DNA of 64,000 nt from contig JAFUYH010000021.1 in assembly GCA_017470605.1 (NCBI GenBank), positions 97,079 to 161,078 of the forward strand, read 5' to 3'. This document shows, piece after piece, positions 23,131-32,269 of this stretch. A program made the translations under genes and the position numbers. How positions within the stretch are numbered: the first letter of the stretch is position 1; every line of letters starts with the position of its first letter. The notes under the pieces were generated by a model. That model did no database searches. It was not told the origin of the DNA and saw nothing but the letters and a program-made list of their open reading frames with translations. Source of the DNA: Treponema sp. (GTDB taxonomy: Bacteria; Spirochaetota; Spirochaetia; Treponematales; Treponemataceae).

Positions 23131-25557
23131 TTACTCTGGAATGGAAAGAGTTAAAGGGAATTTGTCTCCATCTGGAGTGAATGGAATGTCATAATCATCA
23201 TCTGTTGAGGTATTTGTTCCTCCTTCCATATGCATCAATGCTGAATCAAGAGTGTAAGTTTTGCCTTTTAATGATTCTTTGTTGAAATCTATAGACTCAC
23301 CTGTTCCATATGTTACAGGCATTGACATGTTATCGGCATGCCATACCATTACGGTTCCTGAAGGCAAGACTATCATTTCTAAAATGTTATCTGCGCTATC
23401 TTTATAATAGTATGTAAACTGGTTAATACTATATACATAATCTGTGCCTTCAACATTTACAGAACCTTTGGAAGTGAATGTTAGGAATCCTGTCTCAGAA
23501 TCAAATGTAGCTTCAGGGTATGATTCTATAGTTGGTTTAGGAGCTTCTGGAACATAACCAGGTAAGTTTACAAGCTTTTCTGATGGTATATTCCAAATAT
23601 GAGAGAAAGATTCTCCTTCATTTTCATAATCTTGTAACAATATAGCTTTTTCTAGGACTGCAGAATCTTCAACGGTAAATGATTCTGTTTCTTTTTTCCA
23701 GTCAATATATTGTGTGGTCTCTCCAACTTTATAAACAAATTGAAGTCTGAAACCTTCTTCATCTCCAAATAACTCTTGTATTGATTGAAGACTGCATCTT
23801 ATTCCCTCTTCGTCTTCAGATTTTGTTACATTAAGAACTGCTACAGTTGGGGCTTGCACACCATTTGATGTTGGAATAAAAGAAATTCCTTCTTTATTTT
23901 CCTTGTAGTCCCACCAGTCATACTTGAACCTATATTTATAGGTATTATTTTCAGAATATCCATATTTATCTATAAATGTAAGAGTTTTTGCTTCTTCACA
24001 AGGATTATCATTACCATAATATTTTCCTCCAATTAAGGTAAAAGTTTTTCCATAATCAGAAGAACGCTCAATATCAATATTTTTTGTTCCTTCATATACA
24101 GGAATTTGTATTTCAATTCCATTTTCTGTTTCTTTGATAGAATCAGTTACACAAATTTCTTTTGGGAAGTCAAATGCATCTGCGCTATAAGAGAACAAAT
24201 ACTGAACACCCTCTTCGTTAAAGGATAATTGAGTAGATTGAAGTTTTAATGTTATTTCACGAGGTAAATCTTCCGGATATTGTGCAGAAAGCTTTGTAGG
24301 ATATTTAGAAAAATAAGTTGGATACCAGCCGAAATCATAATTCCAATTTCCAGATTCCCATTTTATATAGCGGCTCTGAATTTCGTAATCGTAGCTTTCG
24401 TCATTAGGAAATTCAAGTTCTGGAGTTTGTGTACAGATAAAGCTTTCTGTTTTTGAATCAAATTTAGCTTTTATAGGGCTTGTAAAAGCAGGCTGAGCAA
24501 ATCCATTATTTTCTGCTGTCACAGCTATAGTTTGATCTGCAACTTTGCCATAGTTTACAATCATACCATACTGATAAGTTTTTCCAGCTTCAATTCCATA
24601 ACGGTCTTTTACAGTTCTGGTTATGCCTTCGTCTGAATTGTTTTTTACACAACAAACTTCTGTTGCACCCCAAATCCACCAGCTGGCAGGCTCACTTGCT
24701 TTAGAAGGGTTTGTTATTTCTCGTCTACGTACAGAAACATTTGTTGTATTTGCTGGAACATCCAAATTAAATTGGATTCCATTAGTAATGCTTTCTGCCG
24801 GTTCAATTACTGGAATCTTATTGTTGATATAGGAAACATCAAATTCTGCTTTTGTTTCAAGACCTGACTCTACAACAAAATAATTTACGTAGATACCTAT
24901 CCACTTATCTCTACTGCCTGGTTCTATATTTTGAATAGCATCTGAATAGAATTCTACCTGGAATAAGTAATTACCAGGTTTGAGAGCCTTTGTAAAGGAA
25001 ATGGCTGTGTCTGTAAAATTTACATCTTCTGAATTTGAGAAGATAGCATGTGTATCATCAACTGTTGCACTATCTGATTGAAGGGCAACAAGCAGGATTG
25101 CACCCTTTATACCACTTGTTTTTGGATACTGTAATGAAACATTTACGCTTCCATTTCCACTAGCCTGATTTACAAGAACAAAAGATGCTGTTGCAGTTTT
25201 TCCTGCTTCTACTGTAACTGTAGAAGTTCCACTGAATGCGGCAGTTCCTTTTTTTGCTGTAAGAGTAAAAGTCCACTTACCAGGATCAATTGTAAGCGAT
25301 GCTGTTGATAATTTGGAGTATGAATCCCATTTTCCAATTTCTTTTGAAGTACCATTTAAGCTTCCTGTTAAAATAAAATCTGTAAATGTAGAAAGGTCTA
25401 CATCTGGCAGAACATTTCTGGCATTAGCTTCGTCTAAAGAAATTTTTAGAGTTGCTTTTTCTTCAAGCTCATTTTGAAGCAGATTTGAACATGAAGTAAA
25501 AGCTATTAACGAAATGAATAAAATGCAAAATAATGATTTTAGTGATTTTCTTTTCAT
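23131..25557 (-). CDS. Large lipoprotein with Ig-like/fibronectin-like repeats
   Basis: Start at 25557 (MKRKSLKSLFCILF), with GGAGGG upstream. Lipobox LIAFTSC-SN. The 808-residue product has an N-terminal beta domain resembling carboxypeptidase-regulatory/FN-type folds (TFTLTAKKGTAAFSGTSTV, EAGKTATASFVLVNQASG) and then repeated units each containing an arginine- or tyrosine-rich sheet with YQYGMIVNYGK, YKYRFKYDWW, YDYEIQSRYIKW. No catalytic motif is evident. It follows another lipoprotein gene with an 11-bp gap, so the two are an operon of surface proteins. Function unknown. Confidence 0.75.
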   Translation of the reverse strand: MKRKSLKSLFCILFISLIAFTSCSNLLQNELEEKATLKISLDEANARNVLPDVDLSTFTDFILTGSLNGTSKEIGKWDSYSKLSTASLTIDPGKWTFTLTAKKGTAAFSGTSTVTVEAGKTATASFVLVNQASGNGSVNVSLQYPKTSGIKGAILLVALQSDSATVDDTHAIFSNSEDVNFTDTAISFTKALKPGNYLFQVEFYSDAIQNIEPGSRDKWIGIYVNYFVVESGLETKAEFDVSYINNKIPVIEPAESITNGIQFNLDVPANTTNVSVRRREITNPSKASEPASWWIWGATEVCCVKNNSDEGITRTVKDRYGIEAGKTYQYGMIVNYGKVADQTIAVTAENNGFAQPAFTSPIKAKFDSKTESFICTQTPELEFPNDESYDYEIQSRYIKWESGNWNYDFGWYPTYFSKYPTKLSAQYPEDLPREITLKLQSTQLSFNEEGVQYLFSYSADAFDFPKEICVTDSIKETENGIEIQIPVYEGTKNIDIERSSDYGKTFTLIGGKYYGNDNPCEEAKTLTFIDKYGYSENNTYKYRFKYDWWDYKENKEGISFIPTSNGVQAPTVAVLNVTKSEDEEGIRCSLQSIQELFGDEEGFRLQFVYKVGETTQYIDWKKETESFTVEDSAVLEKAILLQDYENEGESFSHIWNIPSEKLVNLPGYVPEAPKPTIESYPEATFDSETGFLTFTSKGSVNVEGTDYVYSINQFTYYYKDSADNILEMIVLPSGTVMVWHADNMSMPVTYGTGESIDFNKESLKGKTYTLDSALMHMEGGTNTSTDDDYDIPFTPDGDKFPLTLSIPE

Positions 25558-25568
25558 TTTTCCCTCCA

Positions 25569-26720
25569 CTATTCTGAAATTTTTAAAGTAAGATTTGCTG
25601 TACCTACAATATTTGTATCCTTAGAAAGGACAGCAGTGATATTATAAACGTTGCTTTCATTTAATTGTTTTCTATTACTGCTACCAAAAAGAGTGCCTTC
25701 TGGTAAATCAGCGGTATCAAAAACTAAAGTCTTTGTTTCACTATCACATTTTATTTCATTTATCATCCACATATAACTATCATATTCTCCGCTTACTGTG
25801 AGAGTATATGTTGTACCATCTTTTGTATAAGTTATCTGAGGATTTTCGCCCTGAGCTTCAATAGAAACTGAAAGGCCAAGCTCTGTTATTTCTTCCTTGG
25901 TTTCTTCTGTTTTAGGTTCACCTTCTTTTTCGCTCTCTTTTTCTGTTTCTGGCTCTGGCTCAGGTTCTGGCTGTGGTTCAGGTTCTGCAGCAGGCTTTGC
26001 AGCTTCTGGAATCTTTACAACATCAGCATCTACGTCTTCACTAATTGTAACTTTTACATCTTCAGTAATTTCTGTAATTTCAATTTTGTCAGCAATTACA
26101 ATTTCTGGAGTGTTAGCTGATGGCTCTGTGCTTTCTTCAACCTCAAGCTTTGTGATTGTTCCACCGCTCAAAGTTACCTTGTCTACATCATTTTTAACTG
26201 TAAGTTTAGTGATTTTTGCACCATCATCTGATTCAATCTTGGTGCTGTTTGCAGTAACAGAAACTGCTTCTACTTTAGAAGTTCCCTCAAGTGCCACGCG
26301 AACGCTTTCTTTTGCAACTTCAACTACAGCAATTTCTGAATTTGTAATGTGAACACTGTTTGCTCCGCCGCCATTAATTGTAAGTTTAGAAATATCTTTA
26401 CAGCCGGAAATTGTAACATTACCATCACCAACGTCTTCGCTTATTATAATAACTGCGTTTGAAACATTTTCTAAAACTGTGTCGCTTGCATTTATGGTTA
26501 ATGTTTTACCACCCAGTTTCAGGTTTTTAATTGTAACTTTTGAATCTACACTTGCGTCTTCTGCAATTTCTAGATTTTCAAAATCAATGCTTCCTTCTGC
26601 TTTTGCAATTTTTTCAGTAAGACTTAATTCTTCTGTTTTTGCAGAGTTTGGCGAAGGGCAGCCAACAAAAATCATTGAGAATGCAATAAACAGTCCCAAT
26701 CCAAATAACGTTTTTTTCAT
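25569..26720 (-). CDS. Lipoprotein with beta-helix-like N-terminus and Pro-Glu stalk
   Basis: A 383-residue lipoprotein: lipobox MIFVGC-PS. Residues ~40-240 consist of short periodic strands with repeated ITKLTVKN/SKLTINGG/KVTLSGG-like units, suggesting a right-handed parallel beta-helix. A Pro-Glu-rich stalk (EPEPQPEPEPEPETEKESEK) separates it from a C-terminal Ig-like domain (YTLTVSGEYDSYMWMINEIK). Such a plan fits a surface-displayed binding protein. AGGAGG precedes the ATG. First gene of a two-gene operon with 23131-25557. Confidence 0.75.
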   Translation of the reverse strand: MKKTLFGLGLFIAFSMIFVGCPSPNSAKTEELSLTEKIAKAEGSIDFENLEIAEDASVDSKVTIKNLKLGGKTLTINASDTVLENVSNAVIIISEDVGDGNVTISGCKDISKLTINGGGANSVHITNSEIAVVEVAKESVRVALEGTSKVEAVSVTANSTKIESDDGAKITKLTVKNDVDKVTLSGGTITKLEVEESTEPSANTPEIVIADKIEITEITEDVKVTISEDVDADVVKIPEAAKPAAEPEPQPEPEPEPETEKESEKEGEPKTEETKEEITELGLSVSIEAQGENPQITYTKDGTTYTLTVSGEYDSYMWMINEIKCDSETKTLVFDTADLPEGTLFGSSNRKQLNESNVYNITAVLSKDTNIVGTANLTLKISE

Positions 26721-26834
26721 CTAAACGCCTCCTTTGAAATTTATTATAAGGGAGGAAGTTTGATGGCAATATCCTTGTTAAGTTGATTTTTTATCGTTTA
26801 AATGATGATTCTGATTCCGCCTGACTGCCTTAAA

Positions 26835-26865
26835 TTGATTTTTCCCTAAAAGACTGATATATTAT
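26835..26865 (+). promoter_or_regulatory. Promoter of the ABC ATPase gene, leaderless type
   Basis: TTGATT (26835-26840) and TATTAT (26860-26865) with a 19-nt spacer. The -10 box ends 7 nt before the ATG at 26873, so the transcript probably begins at the start codon. No Shine-Dalgarno is present. Confidence 0.5.
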
Positions 26866-26872
26866 CCTCAGC

Positions 26873-27625
26873 ATGGCACTTTTGGAAATTAAAAATATAC
26901 GCAAGTCTTTTGACGGAAATGAGATTCTTAAGGATATTTCCCTGAATGTGGAAAAGGGCGAGGTAATTGTAATTCTGGGGCCTTCGGGCTGCGGAAAGTC
27001 TACCCTGCTGCGCTGCATTAACGGACTGGAACAGATTCAGGGGGGAGAGATTCTTCTGGATGGCGAAGTTATTTCCAACCGTAAAAAGGACATGCACCTT
27101 ATCCGTCAGAAGATTGGCATGGTTTTCCAAAGTTACGACCTTTTTCCTCACCTCAACGTTATGAAAAACCTGCTGCTGGGGCCAAAACATGCCCACGACC
27201 TGAACCTTAATATGGACGAAGTTAAAAAGGAAGCAGAAATGTGGCTGGACCGCGTTGGCCTTTCTGATAAAAAAAATGCCTATCCGCGTCAGCTTTCTGG
27301 CGGCCAGAAGCAGCGTGTTGCCATTGTGCGAATGCTTTGCCTGCACCCGGAGGTAATGCTTTTTGATGAAGTTACCGCCGCCCTTGACCCGGAAATGGTT
27401 CGCGAGGTTCTGGATGTTATGATGAATCTTGCCAACGACGGAAAAACCATGCTGATTGTTACTCACCAGATGGAATTTGCCCGGGCCGTTGCCGATAAAA
27501 TCATCTTTATGGACGAAGGCCAGATTATAGAAAGCGGCACCCCGGAAGAATTCTGGACGAATCCTAAAACCGAGCGTGCCAAGAATTTCCTTAAAACTTT
27601 TGAGTTTGAGAGCAGGAAGAAATAA
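26873..27625 (+). CDS. Polar amino-acid ABC transporter ATP-binding protein (GlnQ-like)
   Basis: A 250-residue ATPase with Walker A ILGPSGCGKSTLLRCINGL, signature LSGGQKQRVAIVRML, Walker B VMLFDEVTAALDPEMV and switch histidine VTHQMEFARA, the typical sequence of GlnQ/HisP-type importers. It energises uptake with two permeases and a periplasmic binding protein. None is adjacent, but a matching binding protein is at 30742-31566 and a matching permease pair at 61660-63019. It converges with the epimerase gene only 7 bp away. Confidence 0.9.
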   Translation: MALLEIKNIRKSFDGNEILKDISLNVEKGEVIVILGPSGCGKSTLLRCINGLEQIQGGEILLDGEVISNRKKDMHLIRQKIGMVFQSYDLFPHLNVMKNLLLGPKHAHDLNLNMDEVKKEAEMWLDRVGLSDKKNAYPRQLSGGQKQRVAIVRMLCLHPEVMLFDEVTAALDPEMVREVLDVMMNLANDGKTMLIVTHQMEFARAVADKIIFMDEGQIIESGTPEEFWTNPKTERAKNFLKTFEFESRKK

Positions 27626-27632
27626 TCAACTC

Positions 27633-28667
27633 CTAGGCTATTTTTCCTGTGGCTTTGAGCCATTCAATTTCATCATGCATTGTTTCGCGGTAACTGCGGG
27701 TTGTGTAACCAAGTTCACGGCGGGCTTTGCTTGAATCAAAATCGTTGTTGCGGGCAAGGTTATAAACGGCAAAGGTTGTCATAAGCGGACGTTTTCCTTT
27801 GCGGGCTGCCTGCTTTTCCATAATTTTTGCAATCAAACTGGCCATTTTTACCGGGATAAAAGTCTTCATTTTCTTACAATGGGCTTCTTCACTTACAAGA
27901 CGGCTGAAATCGCGGAAAGAAACCTGGTCATTCCCAAGAATATAACACTGACCTCTCTTGCCTTTGTCTGCGGCGGCAATGGCTCCTGCTGCAAGGTCGC
28001 GAACATCACAAAGATTAAAGCTTCCGTCAATTCCGGCCGGCATTTCCCCATTGATAATCTGAATTAAAACTTTAGTTGTTTCTCCTACTGCAAAATCTTC
28101 CGGCCCCATAATTCCGCTCGGATGAATTACGCAGGCATTTATTCCGTCAGCACCTTCTGCATTTGCGGCATCCAGAACAAGCTGTGTTGCCTGTGCCTTT
28201 GACTGACTGTAGCAGCCCAAAACCTTTGAAGGATCAAAGCTTTGAACTTCACCAATCTTTTCTCCTTTCGGAAGCTCCGGAATTGCCCCTGTGCTGGAAC
28301 AATAAACAAGTTTTTTACATTCCCTGTGTTTTCTGCAAAGTTCTATTATATTTTTTGTTCCGCCAACATTTACATCAATAACCTTTTGGTTGAAAGCTGG
28401 ATTTACAGTAACAATGCTTGCAATATGCATTACGATTGTCTCAAAACCTTCCGGCACGGTAAAAAATTCTTCCAGCGAAGAAATGTCTGTAAGGTCTCCG
28501 CGTACAATTTCTGCTTCGCCAGGAACGTATTTTTCTGCCGGATCATTTGGAAGTACAAAGGCTCTTACTCTTTCTCCACGTTCTATAAGCTGACGGCAGA
28601 TTGTTCCGCCTAAAAATCCTGCAGCTCCAGTTACAAGGTAAATTGTTTTTCCGTTATTACTTGTCAT
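27633..28667 (-). CDS. NAD(P)-dependent epimerase/dehydratase (extended SDR)
   Basis: A 344-residue extended short-chain dehydrogenase. Start at 28667 (MTSNNGKTIYLVTGAAG), 6 nt after CAGGAG. Rossmann motif VTGAAGFLGGTICRQL, cofactor region IVRGDLTDISSL, catalytic Ser/Tyr/Lys in CSSTGAI and CYSQSKAQAT, and substrate motif HPSGIMGPEDF. Closest to the dihydroflavonol-4-reductase/NAD-epimerase branch; a sugar nucleotide or small carbonyl substrate is likely, but it cannot be assigned. A hydrophobic-free C-terminus argues against a membrane form. Confidence 0.85.
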   Translation of the reverse strand: MTSNNGKTIYLVTGAAGFLGGTICRQLIERGERVRAFVLPNDPAEKYVPGEAEIVRGDLTDISSLEEFFTVPEGFETIVMHIASIVTVNPAFNQKVIDVNVGGTKNIIELCRKHRECKKLVYCSSTGAIPELPKGEKIGEVQSFDPSKVLGCYSQSKAQATQLVLDAANAEGADGINACVIHPSGIMGPEDFAVGETTKVLIQIINGEMPAGIDGSFNLCDVRDLAAGAIAAADKGKRGQCYILGNDQVSFRDFSRLVSEEAHCKKMKTFIPVKMASLIAKIMEKQAARKGKRPLMTTFAVYNLARNNDFDSSKARRELGYTTRSYRETMHDEIEWLKATGKIA

Positions 28668-28856
28668 ATTTTTCTCCTGTTTTTTTTGCGACTGCCAGCA
28701 TCTGCCGGTCATTCGCTTGATTTCTGACAAAAATATACTTTCCCTATATTTCTAAAATGTTTGCGAATTGTTGCTGAAATATTAAAAATTCGGGATTTTG
28801 CAGGAATTTTTGACTTTTTTTGAGCGAAGCGGGCTTCAACGTGCTATAATTTTTTT

Positions 28857-29543
28857 ATGATTAAGATTCTGGTTGTTGAAGATGATGCAGGGCTGAACTT
28901 TACCCTCTGTTCTTTTTTGCGAAAAAACGGCTACGAGGTAACGGGCTGCTCTCTTGCCAACGATGCCTACAACGCAATGTACAACACTTTTTTTGACCTG
29001 ATAATTTCTGACATCATGATGCCTCAGATAGACGGTTTTGAATTTGCCCAGACAGTGCGCAAGGTAAATCAGACTATTCCAATTATTTTTATGACGGCGC
29101 GGGATGATTTTGCTTCCAAACAGAAGGGCTTTGCGGCAGGAATTGACGACTATCTTGTAAAGCCTGTGGATTTGGATGAACTGCTTTTGCGCATTTCTGC
29201 AATTTTGAGGCGGGCAAATATTGCTCAGAGCAAAAAACTGACTGTGGGCTCGCTAACCTTGGATGCAGATGCGGTTACAGCAACTAATTGCGTGGAAGGA
29301 GGGGCTTCTGCCGAAATCCCGCTTACCGCCAGAGAATTCAACCTTACCTATAAACTTCTTTCTTACCCGAACAAAACTTTTACCCGCGTTCAGCTGATGG
29401 ATGAATTCTGGGATGCAGACAGCAATGCAACTCCCAGAGCAGTGGATGTTTACATCACAAAATTGAGGGAAAAACTTTCTGAATGCAGTGGTTTTGAGAT
29501 TGTTACTGTGCACGGTTTGGGCTACAAGGCGGTAATAAGATGA
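28857..29543 (+). CDS. OmpR-family response regulator
   Basis: A 228-residue two-component regulator. Receiver domain ILVVEDDAGLNFTLCSFL, phosphoacceptor Asp in LIISDIMMPQIDG, Thr in FMTARDD, Lys in DYLVKPVDLDELL; then an OmpR winged helix (LTAREFNLTYKLLSYPNK, RAVDVYITKLREKLSE, TVHGLGYKAV). It overlaps the downstream histidine kinase by 4 bp (ATGA), so the two are translationally coupled. A TATAAT box at 28845-28850 ends 6 nt before the ATG, implying leaderless mRNA. Target genes are not evident. Confidence 0.92.
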   Translation: MIKILVVEDDAGLNFTLCSFLRKNGYEVTGCSLANDAYNAMYNTFFDLIISDIMMPQIDGFEFAQTVRKVNQTIPIIFMTARDDFASKQKGFAAGIDDYLVKPVDLDELLLRISAILRRANIAQSKKLTVGSLTLDADAVTATNCVEGGASAEIPLTAREFNLTYKLLSYPNKTFTRVQLMDEFWDADSNATPRAVDVYITKLREKLSECSGFEIVTVHGLGYKAVIR

Positions 29544-30580
29544 GTGACAAAGTGAAACAAAGTCGCTTCCCGGCCAGCCTTTTCTGGACTGTTTTTGGAA
29601 TGCTGCTTCTGACTGCCGGCCTGAACGTGGCCCTTATTCTTTTGGGCTTAAATCTTTCCTGGCCTTCAATTTTTTCTGTTCATCTGATTCTTTTTTACTG
29701 GATTTGTGTTTCAGCCCTTATAGTCCTTTATATAAGACGAAAAATTCACAAAACTTACGAAATCCCCCTGCAGGAAATTTCAAGAGCTACAGAAAAAGTT
29801 TCTCAGGGGGATTTTTCAATTCAGATTCCTGCAATAAATCCTCCTGAAAAATACGATTATCTGGATATTATGATTCTTGATTTAAACAAGATGATTAATG
29901 ATTTGAATGGAATTGAAACTTTAAAAACCGATTTTATATCTAATGTTTCCCACGAACTAAAAACTCCACTTTCTGTAATGCAGAATTATGCGACTATGCT
30001 CCAGTCTCCGGATCTGGATGAAAAAAGCCGTCTGGAATATGCAAAGGCTGTTTCTTCCAGTTGCCGTCGCCTGACCGCCCTTGTGACTAATATCCTGAAA
30101 CTGAATAAACTTGAAAATCAGCAGATTTACCCTAAGGTTGCTCCTTATGATATTGGAGAGAGGCTTCGTGAAAGCATTCTTTCTTTTGAAGAAGCATGGA
30201 CTGCAAAAAATCTTGAGCTGGAAGCGGATATTGCAGACGGAATTATGGTAACGACAGACGGCGAGCTTTTGAGTCTTGTCTGGAACAATTTTCTTTCCAA
30301 TGCAATTAAATTTACGCCGGAAGGGGGCCGTATTCTGGTGAGTCTTACCAGGATGGAGGGGGATTTGATAAGGATTTCGGTTAAGGACAGCGGCTGCGGA
30401 ATGGACGAGCACACAAGAAATCGGGTTTTTGAAAAATTCTTTCAGGGTGATACAAGCCATGCAACCCAGGGAAACGGATTAGGACTTGCCCTTGCGGCCA
30501 GGGTTGCGGCAATCTGCGGAGGGAAAATTGGCGTGGAAAGCGAGCCGGGGAAGGGCAGTGAATTTTACTTCACATTTTAA
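29540..30580 (+). CDS. Sensor histidine kinase, partner of the adjacent OmpR-type regulator
   Basis: A 346-residue membrane kinase: two hydrophobic segments (FWTVFGMLLLTAGLNVALIL; HLILFYWICVSALIVLYI) with almost no periplasmic loop, a HAMP-like linker, the HisKA box VSHELKTPLSVMQNYATML, and HATPase motifs N (WNNFLSNAIKFTPEGG), G1 (SVKDSGCGMD) and G2 (GNGLGLALAARV). The lack of a sensor loop suggests that it senses the membrane or a partner protein. Forms an operon with the regulator. Confidence 0.92.
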   Translation: MSDKVKQSRFPASLFWTVFGMLLLTAGLNVALILLGLNLSWPSIFSVHLILFYWICVSALIVLYIRRKIHKTYEIPLQEISRATEKVSQGDFSIQIPAINPPEKYDYLDIMILDLNKMINDLNGIETLKTDFISNVSHELKTPLSVMQNYATMLQSPDLDEKSRLEYAKAVSSSCRRLTALVTNILKLNKLENQQIYPKVAPYDIGERLRESILSFEEAWTAKNLELEADIADGIMVTTDGELLSLVWNNFLSNAIKFTPEGGRILVSLTRMEGDLIRISVKDSGCGMDEHTRNRVFEKFFQGDTSHATQGNGLGLALAARVAAICGGKIGVESEPGKGSEFYFTF

Positions 30581-30605
30581 CGGATTTTCTATTAAGGTAA
30601 GTTAA

Positions 30606-30647
30606 AGTTCCAAAAAAAGCTCCGCACTGCTCGCTTTTTTTGAAACT
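30606..30647. terminator. Bidirectional intrinsic terminator
   Basis: Arms AGTTCCAAAAAAAGC (30606-30620) and GCTTTTTTTGAAACT (30633-30647), one mismatch, with loop TCCGCACTGCTC. It lies after the histidine kinase stop. Read on the other strand the loop is GAGCAGTGCGGA, close to the hairpin loops at 58320 and 59037 (GAGCAGTGGCG). Confidence 0.75.
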
Positions 30648-30664
30648 TTTTCCATAATAACCTA

Positions 30665-30694
30665 TTGACTTACTAGGTAATCACATGCTATAAA
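30665..30694 (+). promoter_or_regulatory. Sigma70-type promoter of the binding-protein gene
   Basis: TTGACT (30665-30670), 18-nt spacer, TATAAA (30689-30694). The spacer contains TTACTAGGTAA, a partial inverted repeat that could be an operator. The start codon follows 47 nt later. Confidence 0.65.
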
Positions 30695-30741
30695 TATCTC
30701 ATCACGTGAATAAATCTTAAAAGAATTTGTGAGGTATGAAT

Positions 30742-31566
30742 ATGAAAAAATCCAGCGTAAAAATTATTGCGGCTCTTGCCCTTCTGCTTGCTGCCAGCCC
30801 TCTTGCTGCAAAACCAAAGTTCCGTACAGTTGAACAGATTAAGAAAAGCAAGACAATCAAGATTGCAGTTTTCAGCGATAAAAAGCCTTTCGGCTATGTT
30901 GATGAATACGGCAAGTATCAGGGATATGATGTTTACTTTGGCGACCGCATTGCAAAAGATTTGGGCGTAAAGGTAAAGTACGTTCCTGTTGAGGCTGCTG
31001 CCCGCGTAGAAGTTTTGGAAACAGGTAAGGTAGATTTGGTTCTCGCAAACTTTACAGTAACTCCAGAACGTGCAGAAAAAGTTGATTTTGCCCTTCCATA
31101 TATGAAGTGCGCCCTTGGTGTTGTTTCTAACGAAAAGGAATATATTACTGACGTAAACCAGCTTAAAGGTAAGACACTTATCGTAAGCAAGGGAACAACA
31201 GCAGAAACATACTTTACAGAAAACTATCCGGAAGTAAATCTTTTAAAGTTTGACCAGTATTCAGAAGCCTACAACGCACTTGTAGATGGCCGCGGTGTTG
31301 GACTTTCAACAGACAATACAGAAGTTCTTGCATGGGCTATTGAAAATCCAGGCTTTGCAGTTGGAATTGAATCTTTGGGAAGCCTTGATACAATTGCACC
31401 TGCAGTTACAAAGGGAAATGAAAGCCTTTTGAACTGGCTTAATGATGAAATCAAGACTCTTGGTAAGGAAAACTTCTTCCATGCAGACTATGAAGCAACT
31501 CTTCGTGCTGTTTATGGAGCAAATTCTGATGCTGACTCTCTTGTAGTAGAAGGCGGACAGCTCTAG
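30742..31566 (+). CDS. Amino-acid ABC transporter periplasmic binding protein (family 3)
   Basis: Start at 30742 (MKKSSVKIIAALALLLAASP), spaced correctly from GAGG. A cleavable signal peptide ends PLAA-KP and there is no lipobox, so the mature protein is periplasmic. Bilobal family-3 signature: FGYVDEYGKYQGYDVYFGDR, DLVLANFTVTPERAEKVDFA, LKGKTLIVSKGTTAE. It is a cystine/glutamine-type solute receptor; the ligand is unclear. It probably works with the ATPase at 26873 and the permeases at 61660-63019. It converges with the YkgJ-like gene and overlaps its stop by 4 bp. Confidence 0.9.
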   Translation: MKKSSVKIIAALALLLAASPLAAKPKFRTVEQIKKSKTIKIAVFSDKKPFGYVDEYGKYQGYDVYFGDRIAKDLGVKVKYVPVEAAARVEVLETGKVDLVLANFTVTPERAEKVDFALPYMKCALGVVSNEKEYITDVNQLKGKTLIVSKGTTAETYFTENYPEVNLLKFDQYSEAYNALVDGRGVGLSTDNTEVLAWAIENPGFAVGIESLGSLDTIAPAVTKGNESLLNWLNDEIKTLGKENFFHADYEATLRAVYGANSDADSLVVEGGQL

Positions 31567-32048
31567 TTTTCTGACAGACTTTCTTCAAGTTCAATCAATT
31601 TTTCAACATCCTCCTTATGCAGGGGGGTGTTTTTTATATAGGCATCCTTATTTTTTTCTATTTCTTCTACAGACCAGAGGCGGCCTTTATTCATTCCCGG
31701 ACATTCGCGGGCACATTCTTCCCAGATTTCTTTATCTTTAATCATCCATGACCAGAAAGGATAGGTTGAACACTGAACGGGGCGGGCTTTGTAGGCTGAA
31801 CAGCCGTTTTCCCAGAGGATGCAGTCATAATTCTTTTTTTCCAGAAGGGCAAGCACTTTTGTACCGTAATAATAATCTGCCCAGCGGCAATATTTTTCTA
31901 CAAAATCCTTTACGGAAAGTCCAAAAAATCCGCGAAGTTCGTCTAAATCTCGTTTGGAAAGATAAACGAATCCCGGAGAATGACCGCAGCAAAATGAACA
32001 GCGGGCACATTCAAAATGCAGCCCGCCTTCTTCTTCATAAAAATTCAT
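31563..32048 (-). CDS. YkgJ-family putative zinc/iron-chelating protein
   Basis: A 161-residue cytoplasmic protein with the cysteine cluster FECARCSFCCGHSPG and a second set in CILWENGCSAYKARPVQCST, YPFWSW, the family pattern. Such proteins are predicted metal or iron-sulfur binders; no reaction is established. It lies just downstream of the copper ATPase on the same strand (5-bp gap), so it may take part in metal handling. Confidence 0.82.
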   Translation of the reverse strand: MNFYEEEGGLHFECARCSFCCGHSPGFVYLSKRDLDELRGFFGLSVKDFVEKYCRWADYYYGTKVLALLEKKNYDCILWENGCSAYKARPVQCSTYPFWSWMIKDKEIWEECARECPGMNKGRLWSVEEIEKNKDAYIKNTPLHKEDVEKLIELEESLSEN

Positions 32049-32053
32049 GATGC

Positions 32054-32269
32054 TTATTTTACAAACTTATAGCCTGCTTTTTCAACTGCGGAAGCAAGTT
32101 TTTCTTCTGGAATTTCTTTTGAGCATTTAAGAAGAACTTCTCCGCTTTCGTGATTTGGACTGGCTTCTTTTATTCCATGGATTTTTTCCAGGGCTTTTTT
32201 TACACTTGCCTCACAATGTGAACACATCATTCCTTCTACTTTGATTGTTTTTTCTGAAAGTTCTGCCAT
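32054..32269 (-). CDS. Possible internally initiated CopZ-like copper chaperone nested in copA
   Basis: Inside the copA frame an ATG at 32269 is preceded at 5 nt by a perfect AAGGAGG. Translation there would give a 71-residue protein starting [20 protein letters not shown], exactly one HMA domain and the usual CopZ size. Either a separate copZ gene became fused to copA by loss of the copA stop, or both forms are made. The ribosome binding site is seen; use of it is inference. Confidence 0.45.
   Translation of the reverse strand: MAELSEKTIKVEGMMCSHCEASVKKALEKIHGIKEASPNHESGEVLLKCSKEIPEEKLASAVEKAGYKFVK

Noticed and set aside
25897..26352. Plus-strand Ser/Thr-rich frame of 151 codons opposite a lipoprotein gene
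   Set aside because: Antisense reading of the Pro-Glu repeat and beta-helix gene; low complexity, no ribosome binding site.
26846..27466. Minus-strand 206-codon frame opposite the ABC ATPase
   Set aside because: Fully antisense to a clear ABC ATPase with all motifs; no family resemblance.
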